From: CAYUCJ01 sp049282265
GTDB lineage: Bacteria > Desulfobacterota > DSM-4660 > Desulfatiglandales > Desulfatiglandaceae
Length of the DNA: 64,000 nt
NCBI GenBank assembly: GCA_049282265.1
Contig: JBAPTR010000199.1
Location: 1 to 64,000 of the forward strand
Reading direction: 5' to 3'
Shown: positions 1 to 7,893 of the stretch, piece after piece
Position numbering within the stretch: the first letter of the stretch is position 1
Layout of the letters: every line of letters starts with the position of its first letter
Notes under the pieces: generated by a model
Seen by the model: the letters and a program-made list of their open reading frames with translations, nothing else
Told to the model about the DNA's origin: nothing
Databases searched by the model: none
Position numbers and translations under genes: made by a program

Positions 1-88
1 TGAAAAAGAGTGTCAGGTTCGGCTCCTCTTCGTACCTCATAGGCTGCCGCTCGCGGCATAAACCAGCTTTTTACGATTCCATCAATCA
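1..88 (-). repeat. Family A dispersed repeat, end fragment (cut by window edge)
   Basis: This stretch matches the right end of the full copy at 5016-5346 almost base for base, including GCGGCATAAACCAG and the end motif TTTTTACGA..CCATCAA. The rest of the element, if present, lies before base 1. It ends just upstream of the promoter of the first gene. It carries no reading frame of its own. Confidence 0.75.
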
Positions 89-128
89 AGGTGAACTACC
101 AATTTCGTCTCACCTTCCGGGATAGTGT

Positions 129-157
129 TTGACTCCCTATTGAGGACAACGTAAAAT
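129..157 (+). promoter_or_regulatory. Sigma-70-type promoter of the thymidylate synthase gene
   Basis: TTGACT at 129-134 and TAAAAT at 152-157 are separated by exactly 17 bases. This places a transcript start near 164, about 50 bases before the gene's start codon. It lies just outside the family A repeat fragment, so the repeat would not be in the transcript. Confidence 0.6.
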
Positions 158-216
158 AGGATGTTTAGAAAAGCCTTTTTATAAAAACAGGATTGTTTCA
201 ATGAAGGAGATGCCCT

Positions 217-912
217 ATGAAACTCGAGTTTATTGATGCGCGGGACCTGCCCGACGCCTGGTTTCAATGCGTCTACAGGCTACTGGAAACAGGTCACGAA
301 TACACCATTGATCGGGGAAGTTATGAAGGTCAAAAACGGTTGGAGTTTGACTATGTCACGGTTCATATCAAGTACCCGGGTGTCAAACCCCTTTTGCCCG
401 ATATCCCTCCTGCGCTCGGTATCCCGAATCCTGTTGCAGATGGCTATTTGGAAGAATACCTCCCTTATCTCATGACAGCAATGAAACAACCTGGAGAAGA
501 TTACACCTATGGATCGTATCTCGAAAGCCAGATTGCCGAGGTCATTCGCATGTACAAGGAGGATGGTTTCGGCACCAATCAAGCCTTCATGACCGTTGGG
601 GATCCTCAGTCCATTCGTCTGAAAGATCCCCCCTGCCTTCGCGGCATTGATACGCGAATCAAGGATGGAAAACTCCATTTCGTGGTCTACTTCAGGTCTT
701 GGGATCTCTGGAACGGCTTTCCGGCCAACCTTGGGGCGATACAGCTCCTGAAGGAATACATGGCGTCAAGCATCGGAGTGGAAGACGGCGAAATCATTGC
801 AGCGAGCAAAGGGCTGCACCTTTATGATTATGTCTGGGAACTCGCCAAGTTGAGAACCATGTGTGAAAATCCGTCCGCCCTGGGCGACGGAACATGTGAA
901 AATGCCGGCTGA
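217..912 (+). CDS. Thymidylate synthase superfamily protein, methanogen (archaeal) type
   Basis: Probable thymidylate synthase, which methylates dUMP to dTMP using methylenetetrahydrofolate in the cytoplasm. The C-terminal half carries the family's active-site signature: Cys140 in DPPC, then FRSWD (Arg160, Ser161, Asp163), Asn171 and HLY (His201, Tyr203). These match E. coli ThyA Cys146, Arg166, Ser167, Asp169, Asn177, His207 and Tyr209. Keeping Asn at the 177 position argues for dUMP rather than dCMP as substrate. The N-terminal half does not look like bacterial ThyA, and at 231 residues the protein is shorter than the usual 264 or more; both fit the methanogen-type branch. His147 of E. coli is Leu here. 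AAGGAG at 204-209 supports the start. Its last bases overlap rlmN. The superfamily is secure; dTMP synthesis itself is inferred. Confidence 0.8.
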   Translation: MKLEFIDARDLPDAWFQCVYRLLETGHEYTIDRGSYEGQKRLEFDYVTVHIKYPGVKPLLPDIPPALGIPNPVADGYLEEYLPYLMTAMKQPGEDYTYGSYLESQIAEVIRMYKEDGFGTNQAFMTVGDPQSIRLKDPPCLRGIDTRIKDGKLHFVVYFRSWDLWNGFPANLGAIQLLKEYMASSIGVEDGEIIAASKGLHLYDYVWELAKLRTMCENPSALGDGTCENAG

Positions 913-1933
913 TCTGAAAGGTTTCAACAAGAGCGAGATGGAACAGTGGGCACAGGGTTTGGGCCTTGCCCCCTACCGGGGACGCCAGGTCCGGTCCTGG
1001 CTGTTCAGGAGGTTGGCGGGTTCTTTTGAGGAAATGACCGACCTGCCCCTGCCCCTTCGCTCACAGCTTGCCCGCGAAGCCAATATTCATCACCTCTCCC
1101 CCGTCAAAAGACAGGAGTCCAGTGATGGTACCCGGAAATACCTCTTTGAACTTCATGATGGGTACCGAATTGAATCGGTGCTGATTCCCGAACGTGATCA
1201 TCTGACGATCTGCATTTCTTCCCAGGCAGGCTGCGCAATGGGCTGTCGATTTTGCCTTACGGGAAAGCAGGGGTTGAATCGGAACCTGAGCCCGTCGGAA
1301 ATTGTGGAGCAGGTCATCCATATCAAACGCTCGGTGGAGTCTCCGGAGCATCTTACCAATATCGTGTTCATGGGAATGGGGGAACCCCTGGCGAACTACG
1401 ACAACCTTCTGAAGGCAGTCAATAACCTGGTGGGTGAGACCGGGATGAATTTCTCCCACCGAAAGGTGACGGTTTCCACATGTGGTCTGGTTCCTATGAT
1501 GAGACGGCTGGGGCAAGATATCTCTGTCAATCTGGCGGTTTCACTCAACGCCACAACCGATAAGATCCGCGATTTTCTGATGCCCATCAACCGACGCTAT
1601 CCCATTGATGAATTGATAAGGGCATGCAGGGACTTTCCGCTCCCTAATAGACGCATGATAACTTTCGAATACATCCTGATCAATGGCATCAATGACTCCC
1701 TTGACGACGCATCGAGGCTCGCTCTACTCCTCAGTGGCGTCAGGGCAAAAATCAATCTCATTGCTCTGAACGCCCACGAAAGCTCCGATTTCAAGCCCCC
1801 GCCCATGGACAGGATCCTCCGGTTCCAGGATAAACTTGTTCAAAAACACTTCACTGCCATCATCCGTAAGAGCAAGGGGGAAGACATTTCCGCCGCTTGC
1901 GGGCAATTGAGTGGAAAGCTCCTCCAGTCATAA
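902..1933 (+). CDS. rlmN: Dual-specificity RNA methyltransferase RlmN (radical SAM)
   Basis: RlmN methylates C2 of A2503 in 23S rRNA and of A37 in some tRNAs using a radical SAM mechanism. The iron-sulfur motif CX3CX2C is visible as CAMGCRFC, followed by the glycine-rich MGMGEPLANYDN segment of the SAM site. The near-C-terminal Cys in SAACGQL corresponds to the methyl-carrying Cys355 of E. coli. Length (343 residues from this start) is normal. The frame is open back to a GTG at 863, but starting at ATG 902 gives the usual N-terminus (helical region, then APYRGRQV) and only an 11-base overlap with the upstream gene. The coupling suggests co-transcription with the thymidylate synthase gene. Confidence 0.93.
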   Translation: MPADLKGFNKSEMEQWAQGLGLAPYRGRQVRSWLFRRLAGSFEEMTDLPLPLRSQLAREANIHHLSPVKRQESSDGTRKYLFELHDGYRIESVLIPERDHLTICISSQAGCAMGCRFCLTGKQGLNRNLSPSEIVEQVIHIKRSVESPEHLTNIVFMGMGEPLANYDNLLKAVNNLVGETGMNFSHRKVTVSTCGLVPMMRRLGQDISVNLAVSLNATTDKIRDFLMPINRRYPIDELIRACRDFPLPNRRMITFEYILINGINDSLDDASRLALLLSGVRAKINLIALNAHESSDFKPPPMDRILRFQDKLVQKHFTAIIRKSKGEDISAACGQLSGKLLQS

Positions 1934-1966
1934 CACCAAAGAAAAACCTATTCACAAACTTTTCCC

Positions 1967-1996
1967 TTGCTTTGAAGATTCTCAAGAAGCTATATT
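1967..1996 (+). promoter_or_regulatory. Candidate sigma-70 promoter before hisI
   Basis: TTGCTT at 1967-1972 and TATATT at 1991-1996 are 18 bases apart, just upstream of hisI in an AT-rich 89-base gap after rlmN. It would drive the hisI-hisG-aminotransferase-engB run. Similarity to consensus is moderate and the call is by eye. Confidence 0.4.
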
Positions 1997-2022
1997 AATA
2001 GTTTTAGAATATGGAGATCAAA

Positions 2023-2403
2023 ATGATTAAACTTGATTTTTCTAAAGGTAACGGTCTGTTACCGGCCATCACACAAGAATACGGTTCCGGAAAAGTGCTC
2101 ATGCTTGCCTATGTCAACCAGGCTGCCTGGGAAAAGACCCTTAAAACGGGTGAAGCGCACTACTGGAGCCGCTCCCGCCAGGAACTCTGGCATAAAGGCG
2201 GTACCTCGGGTCATGTCCAAAGGATTAGAAGTATCCATGCGGATTGTGACAACGACACCCTGCTCTTTCAGGTGGATCAAATTGGAGGCGCCGCCTGTCA
2301 CACAGGCTACGACACCTGTTTTCACCAGAATATCGACAAGAACGGAAATGTGAAAATTGATGGAACCAAAATATTTGATCCGGAGAAGGTATATAAGAAA
2401 TGA
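2023..2403 (+). CDS. hisI: Phosphoribosyl-AMP cyclohydrolase HisI
   Basis: Third step of histidine synthesis: hydrolytic opening of the adenine ring of phosphoribosyl-AMP. The metal-binding signatures are present: DCDND, then GGAACHTGYDTCF with its two Cys and a His, and HYWSRSR before them. It is the stand-alone HisI without a fused HisE domain. GGAG at 2013-2016 sits six bases before ATG 2023; the earlier in-frame ATG at 2011 overlaps that site, so 2023 is preferred. It overlaps hisG by the four-base ATGA, which points to translational coupling. Confidence 0.94.
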   Translation: MIKLDFSKGNGLLPAITQEYGSGKVLMLAYVNQAAWEKTLKTGEAHYWSRSRQELWHKGGTSGHVQRIRSIHADCDNDTLLFQVDQIGGAACHTGYDTCFHQNIDKNGNVKIDGTKIFDPEKVYKK

Positions 2404-3272
2404 ACATACTCAAGCTGGGGATCCCAAAGGGGAGCTTGCAAAAGGCTACCATTGGTCTTTTTGAAAAGTCAGGATGGAAAATCACCGTCAATTCAAGAAG
2501 CTATTTCCCTGACATTAACGATAGTGCCATCCAATGCAGCCTCTGCCGGGCACAGGAAATGTCAAGGTACGTGGAAAACGGCACCCTTGATGTGGGACTC
2601 ACCGGCAAAGACTGGATCGAGGAAAACGAGTCGGATGTGACGGTGGTGGAAGATCTTGTGTATTCTAAAGTCAGTCAAAACTCAGCCCGGTGGGTACTGG
2701 CAGTTCCGGCAAATTCGGAGATCCATGAACTGAAAGATCTGAAGGGAAAAAAGATAGCCACGGAACTTGTCCGTTTCACTTCCCGATATTTCAAGGAAAG
2801 GAAAATCGATGTAAAAATCGAGTTTTCCTGGGGGGCCACCGAGGCCAAAGCCGTATCCGGCCTGGCTGACGCCATTGTGGAGGTTACGGAAACCGGTAGC
2901 ACCATCCGGGCACACGGTCTCAAGATCATTCATGAACTCATGCAAACCAATACCCAGCTCATTGCCAATCATGATGCATACCGGGACCCTTGGAAGCAAT
3001 CAAAGATTGAACAGATCTCACTGCTCCTCAAGGGGGCGCTGAGGGCTGAGAATATGGTTGGACTAAAAATGAATGTCCCACAAAAGAAAATGGATAGCGT
3101 CATTGATATGCTTCCCTCTTTGAATGCGCCGACTATTGCAGGCCTTTATAATTCTTCGTGGGTCTCCCTAGAGGTCGTCGTGGATGCAAGCCAGGTGAGA
3201 GAACTCATACCCCGACTCATCTCTGCGGGCGCCGAAGGGATCATTGAGTACCCATTGAATAAACTCATCTAA
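2400..3272 (+). CDS. hisG: ATP phosphoribosyltransferase HisG, long form
   Basis: First, committed step of histidine synthesis: ATP plus PRPP gives phosphoribosyl-ATP. At 290 residues it is the long form, with two periplasmic-binding-protein-like catalytic lobes (for example LGIPKGSL near the N-terminus and the PRPP loop region EVTETGSTIRAHG) followed by a C-terminal PII-like domain of about 75 residues. In this family the C-terminal domain binds histidine for feedback inhibition, so no HisZ partner is expected. It shares ATGA with the end of hisI. No other his genes are in the window. Confidence 0.94.
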   Translation: MNILKLGIPKGSLQKATIGLFEKSGWKITVNSRSYFPDINDSAIQCSLCRAQEMSRYVENGTLDVGLTGKDWIEENESDVTVVEDLVYSKVSQNSARWVLAVPANSEIHELKDLKGKKIATELVRFTSRYFKERKIDVKIEFSWGATEAKAVSGLADAIVEVTETGSTIRAHGLKIIHELMQTNTQLIANHDAYRDPWKQSKIEQISLLLKGALRAENMVGLKMNVPQKKMDSVIDMLPSLNAPTIAGLYNSSWVSLEVVVDASQVRELIPRLISAGAEGIIEYPLNKLI

Positions 3273-3285
3273 AGAGAAAAGTTTT

Positions 3286-4434
3286 ATGGATATTCCGGTA
3301 ACCCGAAGGGCCGCAAACATCCCTCCCTTCATCGTCATGGACGTCATGGAAAGGGCCCATGAACTCGAAAGAGAGGGCAGGCATATTATTCACCTCGAAA
3401 TCGGCGAGCCTGATTTCAATACGCCTTCATGTATTTGCGAGGCGGCGAAAGAGGCGATTCAGAAGGGAGAGACCCATTACACGCACAGTCTTGGCATTCT
3501 TGAACTCAGAGAGGCCATCTGCGACTATTACAAAACGCAATACCACGTGCATGTGTTGCCGGATCAGGTCCTTGTAACCTCGGGCACATCGCCGGCACTC
3601 CTGATGCTTTTTTCCACTCTGCTGGAGGCAGGCGATGAGATCATTCTGTCCGATCCCCATTACCCCTGCTACCCGAATTATGCCCGTTTTCTCGATGCCG
3701 TACCGATATTCGTAAAAGGGGATGAAAAAGAGGGTTTCCAGCTGAACCCGTCCGAAATCAAGGAGCGCATAAGCTCTAGAACACGGGTTGTCATGATCAA
3801 CTCCCCTGCAAACCCTACGGGAAACCTCCTTGCCCAGGAACGGATGGACATGATTGCCCAACTTGGAGTGCCGGTTGTTTCAGACGAGATCTACCATGGA
3901 CTGGTGTATGGGCAAGAAGAACACACCATCCTGGAGTATACGAAAAATGCCTTCGTCCTGAACGGCTTTTCAAAGCTCTATGCCATGACCGGATGGAGAT
4001 TGGGCTATATTATCGCCCCGCCGAAATTTATCAGACCACTTCAGAAACTTCAGCAGAATTTCTTCATTTCGGCGGGAAGCATCTCACAGTGGGCGGGTCT
4101 CGCAGCCCTCAAACACGCCCAAAGCGATGTTGAACAAATGAAAGAAACCTATGACCGGAGGCGCCGTTACATGATCCGGAGAGTCCGCGAACTCGGGTTT
4201 GGACTCCCGGTTGAGCCTGCAGGAGCCTTCTATCTCCTGGTCAATGCAAAACACCTCGGCAAAAGTTCTTACGACCTTGCCTTTGAAATCCTTGAAAAGG
4301 CCGATGTGGGCGTCAGCCCCGGCATTGATTTCGGCCAAAATGCCGAAGGTTTCTTGAGGTTTTCTTATGCCAACTCCCTGGAAAACATTCGAGAAGGACT
4401 CGACAGGATAGAACACTTTCTGGATCACAGGTAA
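3286..4434 (+). CDS. Class I/II pyridoxal-phosphate aminotransferase
   Basis: Fold-type I aminotransferase of 382 residues, resembling aspartate/aromatic aminotransferases. Visible landmarks are GEPDF, the Tyr before HSLG, SPANPTGN (cofactor and substrate carboxylate contact), SDEIYHG, the PLP lysine Lys230 in NGFSKLYAMTGWR, and a C-terminal Arg in FLRFSYA. Its place just after hisG could suggest histidinol-phosphate aminotransferase, but the sequence looks more like the general aspartate aminotransferase group, so the amino donor and acceptor cannot be fixed from here. It overlaps engB by one base (TAATG), so the two are probably translated in series. Confidence 0.85.
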   Translation: MDIPVTRRAANIPPFIVMDVMERAHELEREGRHIIHLEIGEPDFNTPSCICEAAKEAIQKGETHYTHSLGILELREAICDYYKTQYHVHVLPDQVLVTSGTSPALLMLFSTLLEAGDEIILSDPHYPCYPNYARFLDAVPIFVKGDEKEGFQLNPSEIKERISSRTRVVMINSPANPTGNLLAQERMDMIAQLGVPVVSDEIYHGLVYGQEEHTILEYTKNAFVLNGFSKLYAMTGWRLGYIIAPPKFIRPLQKLQQNFFISAGSISQWAGLAALKHAQSDVEQMKETYDRRRRYMIRRVRELGFGLPVEPAGAFYLLVNAKHLGKSSYDLAFEILEKADVGVSPGIDFGQNAEGFLRFSYANSLENIREGLDRIEHFLDHR

Positions 4435-5018
4435 TGGATGCTCAGTTTCTTATAAGCGCTTTCAAGCAGCATCAATATCCACCGCCGGACAAACCGGAGA
4501 TCGCCATTGCCGGACGCTCCAACGTGGGGAAATCCTCGCTCATCAACGTACTCGTCAACCGCAAAAAGCTTGCAAGAACAGGATCTCAGCCGGGAAGGAC
4601 CCAATCCATCAATTTCTTCGTTCTAAACAGCGCCATCTACCTGGTGGATCTTCCGGGCTACGGTTACGCCAAGGTTCCGCTCACTGTCAAGGCATCATGG
4701 AAACAGATGGTCGAAACCTACTTGGATACCAGGTCGAATCTGAAGGCTGTGGTTGTTATCCTGGACATCCGACGTGATTTGTCTCCAGGTGACAGGGACC
4801 TCCTCGACTGGCTGATGCAACATGGGGTGGACATTATCCTCACCATGACCAAAATCGACAAGATCAGCAGGCAGCAGGCAGGAATCCGGGCAAAACGAAT
4901 CTGGAATGCCTTTGAGATGGAAGGGGTAACAGGGCCCGTCCTCTTTTCTTCAAAAACGCGTCAGGGCCGGGATGAACTGCGGGCATGCATAAACACGATC
5001 ACGGGGGTCAAGATCTAA
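4434..5018 (+). CDS. engB: Ribosome-biogenesis GTPase EngB/YsxC
   Basis: Small Ras-like GTPase of the EngB/YsxC/YihA family, needed for large-subunit ribosome assembly. The G motifs appear in order: GRSNVGKSS (G1), the conserved Thr region in RTGSQPGRTQS (G2), DLPGYGYA (G3), TMTKIDK (G4) and SSKTRQG (G5). The 194-residue length is typical. It starts on the stop codon of the aminotransferase gene. Its own stop TAA falls inside the terminal motif of a family A repeat, which fills the gap to the convergent ntrX gene. Confidence 0.94.
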   Translation: MDAQFLISAFKQHQYPPPDKPEIAIAGRSNVGKSSLINVLVNRKKLARTGSQPGRTQSINFFVLNSAIYLVDLPGYGYAKVPLTVKASWKQMVETYLDTRSNLKAVVVILDIRRDLSPGDRDLLDWLMQHGVDIILTMTKIDKISRQQAGIRAKRIWNAFEMEGVTGPVLFSSKTRQGRDELRACINTITGVKI

Positions 5019-5346
5019 TGGCATCGTAAAAACTCCATCCATGGGCACGATGATGGCTTCCAACGAAGTCGTTTCATCTGCCGGAGTCAAGGAGCCGGGC
5101 GTAAGACTCTTTTTCAGCCCCTTTCTCATAGTGCACTTGGCGCCAGACACCGACATGGACGACTATTTGGGGTTTACGCCTCCCAAACCCCACGCGCTTC
5201 TATGAATTACGCTAAACCCCAAATCGGCGTCCATCCCCTCCGAAGTGTTTAGAACGGGTCTGAAAAAGAGTGTCAGGTTCGGTTCCTCTTCGTACCTCAT
5301 AGGCTGCCGATCGCGGCATAAACCAGTTTTTTACGAAGTCATCAAG
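5016..5346. repeat. Family A dispersed repeat, full-length palindromic copy
   Basis: A non-coding element of about 330 bp filling the gap between convergent engB and ntrX. Its ends form an imperfect inverted repeat: TAATGGCATCGTAAAAAC on the left against the complement of the right end, TGATGACTTCGTAAAAAAC. Inside are nested inverted repeats: ACTCTTTTTCAG (5106-5117) with CTGAAAAAGAGT (5260-5271), and a central 22-base arm at 5155-5176 matching 20 of 22 with 5213-5234. A second long copy lies inverted at 26787-27088. The stop codons of both flanking genes sit in the element's termini. No transposase is present, so it resembles a MITE or a structured extragenic palindrome. Confidence 0.85.
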
Positions 5347-6709
5347 ATCTGAGCAAATCCAGGCCATAGGCCTTGATCTTTTTATGAAGGTTGCTTCTTT
5401 CAATGCCGATTACTTCCGCTGTTTGGGAAATATTCCAGTCGCATTCCCGAAGCTTTGCCTCAATGAATGCCTTTTCGAACTGGTTCCTGGCCTCTTTCAG
5501 AGAATTTGACAGGGTTTGCGACTCAAATCCGGTTTTCGGTTCATGGGGACGGCTGAAGGGAGCCGGTATGTCTTTGGCCTCAACCACATCTGCGGGAATC
5601 ATAATCATCAGTCTTTCCACAAGGTTCTTCAATTCCCTTACATTCCCCGGCCAGGGATACTTCTTCAGGATCGCCATGGCGCCGTTACTGATCTTCTTGC
5701 GCTCGATGTTTGTACTGCCGGAAAATTCTTCCAGGAATTCTTCGGCAAGATCGGGAATATCATCAGCCCTCTCTCGTAATGGGGGAACGTGTATGGGGAT
5801 GACGTTCAACCTGAAATAGAGATCCTCTCTGAAAGTCCCTTTTTCAATTTCAACCTCCAGGTCCTTATTCGTGGCAGCAATCACCCTGACATCCACATGG
5901 ATGGTCTTGCTTCCCCCCACTCTTTCGAATCTTTGCTCCTGCAGGATTCTCAAGGTCTTTGATTGGGCCTTCAGGCTCATATCTCCAATTTCATCCAAGA
6001 AAATGGTGCCTTCATGCGCCTGATCAAATTTACCTTTTCGCATGGTAGATGCGCCCGTGAATGCGCCCTTTTCATGACCGAATAGTTCACTTTCTATCAG
6101 ATCTTCAGGGATAGCGGCACAATTGACTTCTACCATAGGCTTATGGCTCCTGTGGCTCAATCTGTGAATGTAATGAGCCACCAGTTCCTTGCCTGTTCCA
6201 TTCTCCCCCGATATGAGGACCCAGGCGTTGGTGGGAGCTACAATCCTTATCTGTTCCTTGAGTTGGTGAATAGTACCGCTTTTTCCCGAGAGGCTTGATT
6301 TTTCCTGATGTTTCTGTTTCAGGAGGTTGATCTCCTCCTCCAGTCGGTAATACTCCAGCGTTTTTCTGACCGTATGAAGCAGCTTCTCCATGGACAGGGG
6401 TTTTTCAATGAAATCATAGGCCCCGAGTTTTGTTGCCTTGACAGCCGTTTCGATGGTTCCATGGCCGGACATCATGACGACCTGGAGGTATGGATAGGCC
6501 TCTCTTATCTTAACAAGGGTCTCTAAGCCATCCATCCCCGGCATCCAGATATCCAGGAGCACCAAGTCGGGGAGGATTTCCTCTACCTTGTTCAGGGCTT
6601 CCTCCCCGTTCTCAGCGCTGACAACCTCAAATCCCTCATCCGACAAGATTCCTTCAATGGACTGAAGAATACTCGCTTCATCATCTACGACCAAAATGGT
6701 TCGTGCCAT
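5342..6709 (-). CDS. ntrX: Sigma-54 response regulator, NtrX type
   Basis: Transcriptional activator working with sigma-54 RNA polymerase. Order: receiver domain (phospho-acceptor Asp53 in LLDIWMPGMDG), AAA+ domain with Walker A GENGTGKE (168-175) and the sigma-54 contact loop GAFTGA (215-220), then a Fis-type helix-turn-helix near the C-terminus (NISQTAEVIGI). Overall it most resembles NtrX. The intact GAFTGA shows it should activate sigma-54 directly. It is the last gene of the lipid A/outer-membrane operon, five bases after lpxB. Its likely kinase partner is the NtrY-like protein at 45219-47480. Its TGA stop lies in the end of a family A repeat. Confidence 0.9.
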   Translation of the reverse strand: MARTILVVDDEASILQSIEGILSDEGFEVVSAENGEEALNKVEEILPDLVLLDIWMPGMDGLETLVKIREAYPYLQVVMMSGHGTIETAVKATKLGAYDFIEKPLSMEKLLHTVRKTLEYYRLEEEINLLKQKHQEKSSLSGKSGTIHQLKEQIRIVAPTNAWVLISGENGTGKELVAHYIHRLSHRSHKPMVEVNCAAIPEDLIESELFGHEKGAFTGASTMRKGKFDQAHEGTIFLDEIGDMSLKAQSKTLRILQEQRFERVGGSKTIHVDVRVIAATNKDLEVEIEKGTFREDLYFRLNVIPIHVPPLRERADDIPDLAEEFLEEFSGSTNIERKKISNGAMAILKKYPWPGNVRELKNLVERLMIMIPADVVEAKDIPAPFSRPHEPKTGFESQTLSNSLKEARNQFEKAFIEAKLRECDWNISQTAEVIGIERSNLHKKIKAYGLDLLRS

Positions 6710-6714
6710 ACCTC

Positions 6715-7893
6715 TTACCTCATCATTTCCAGGGCAATTTCAGCTGTTCTCCGGGAAGCGCCTTTGCTGCCCAATCTCTCACGGATCATTCCCAGATCCT
6801 TGATCATCCGGTATCTCGCTCCCCTGTCACTGAGGAGGGTTTCCGCTTCCCGGGCCATCTTTTCAGGGGTAGCGTCTCCCTGAATAAGTTCGGGGACGAC
6901 TCTTTTTCCAGCAACCAGGTTTACCAGACTGATATGAGGCACTCTGATGATCATTCTTCCGATGTGATAGGAGAGCCATGAAACCCGGTAGGCAACCACC
7001 ATGGGGATCCCCATCATGGCCACCTCCAGAGTAACCGTGCCGGACGCCGCAATTACCACGTCACAGGCCTTGAGAACCTCGTAAATATTCCTTCCGGACA
7101 GCGCGATATTGATCTTGGAACGTCCGGTTATCTCCCTGACCAGTTTAGCATCCACAGTGGAGGTCAGTGGCAAAACACAACGCAATTTCGGATGCTTATT
7201 TTTCAGAAGTTCCGCACTTGACACCATGGCCGGAAGCAGGAAGCTCACCTCTTCATTCCGGCTTCCTGGGAGCAATCCCAGGACCGGACCTTGGTTGGGC
7301 ATCCCACCATTAGAGCCATCTCGACCACGTGCAAAGGGTGCAGGCGCGGAGTCCAGCAGGGGATGACCCACATAATCTACACTGATCCCCTCGTTTCTAT
7401 AAAAGGTCTCCTCAAAAGGCAATATAACCGCCATGCGGTCCACCCTGTTTCTGATCTTCCTGACCCTCCCCTTCCTCCAGGCCCATACCTGCGGACTGAT
7501 ATAGTAAAGGACCGGTACACCGCAGCGCTTGGCCGTTCGTGCCAAATGGATATTGAAATCGGGGTAATCCAGCAGGATAAGAAGATCAGGTCTGTTTTCC
7601 TTCAGGATGTGTTTCAGACGCCTCGCAGCTTTGTAGATCACGGGAATCCGGGAGAATACTTCGGTAAGCCCTACAACCGCCATCTCACTGGACGAGAAGA
7701 GGATCCTCACACCGGCCCGGGCCATTTCGTCCCCGCCGATGCCAAGGAAAAACACACCAGGATCCTGACGAAGAATTGTTCTGACGAGATTGGCCCCATG
7801 CTGGTCCGCTGAAGCCTCTCCAGCCACCATGAGGACAATCTTTCCGGCCTTCGACTCAGCAAATACTCTCGAAATCCTTACACCCCTTTTCAA
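6715..7893 (-). CDS. lpxB: Lipid-A-disaccharide synthase LpxB
   Basis: Glycosyltransferase (GT19) joining UDP-diacylglucosamine to lipid X to form the lipid A disaccharide at the inner membrane. The N-terminal VAGEASADQHGANL, the mid-protein YISPQVWAWRKGR and LPFEETFY, and GLLPGSRNEEV are family hallmarks. The start is uncertain: the frame opens with TTG at 7893, overlapping the upstream oxidoreductase gene by 38 bases, and the only nearby ATG would remove the first beta strand. It sits in the run lpxD-fabZ-lpxA-lpxI-oxidoreductase-lpxB. Confidence 0.93.
   Translation of the reverse strand: MKRGVRISRVFAESKAGKIVLMVAGEASADQHGANLVRTILRQDPGVFFLGIGGDEMARAGVRILFSSSEMAVVGLTEVFSRIPVIYKAARRLKHILKENRPDLLILLDYPDFNIHLARTAKRCGVPVLYYISPQVWAWRKGRVRKIRNRVDRMAVILPFEETFYRNEGISVDYVGHPLLDSAPAPFARGRDGSNGGMPNQGPVLGLLPGSRNEEVSFLLPAMVSSAELLKNKHPKLRCVLPLTSTVDAKLVREITGRSKINIALSGRNIYEVLKACDVVIAASGTVTLEVAMMGIPMVVAYRVSWLSYHIGRMIIRVPHISLVNLVAGKRVVPELIQGDATPEKMAREAETLLSDRGARYRMIKDLGMIRERLGSKGASRRTAEIALEMMR

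Noticed and set aside
3286..4434. Aminotransferase as histidinol-phosphate aminotransferase (hisC)
   Set aside because: Adjacent to hisG, but overall pattern fits the general aspartate aminotransferase group; the specific call is not supported.
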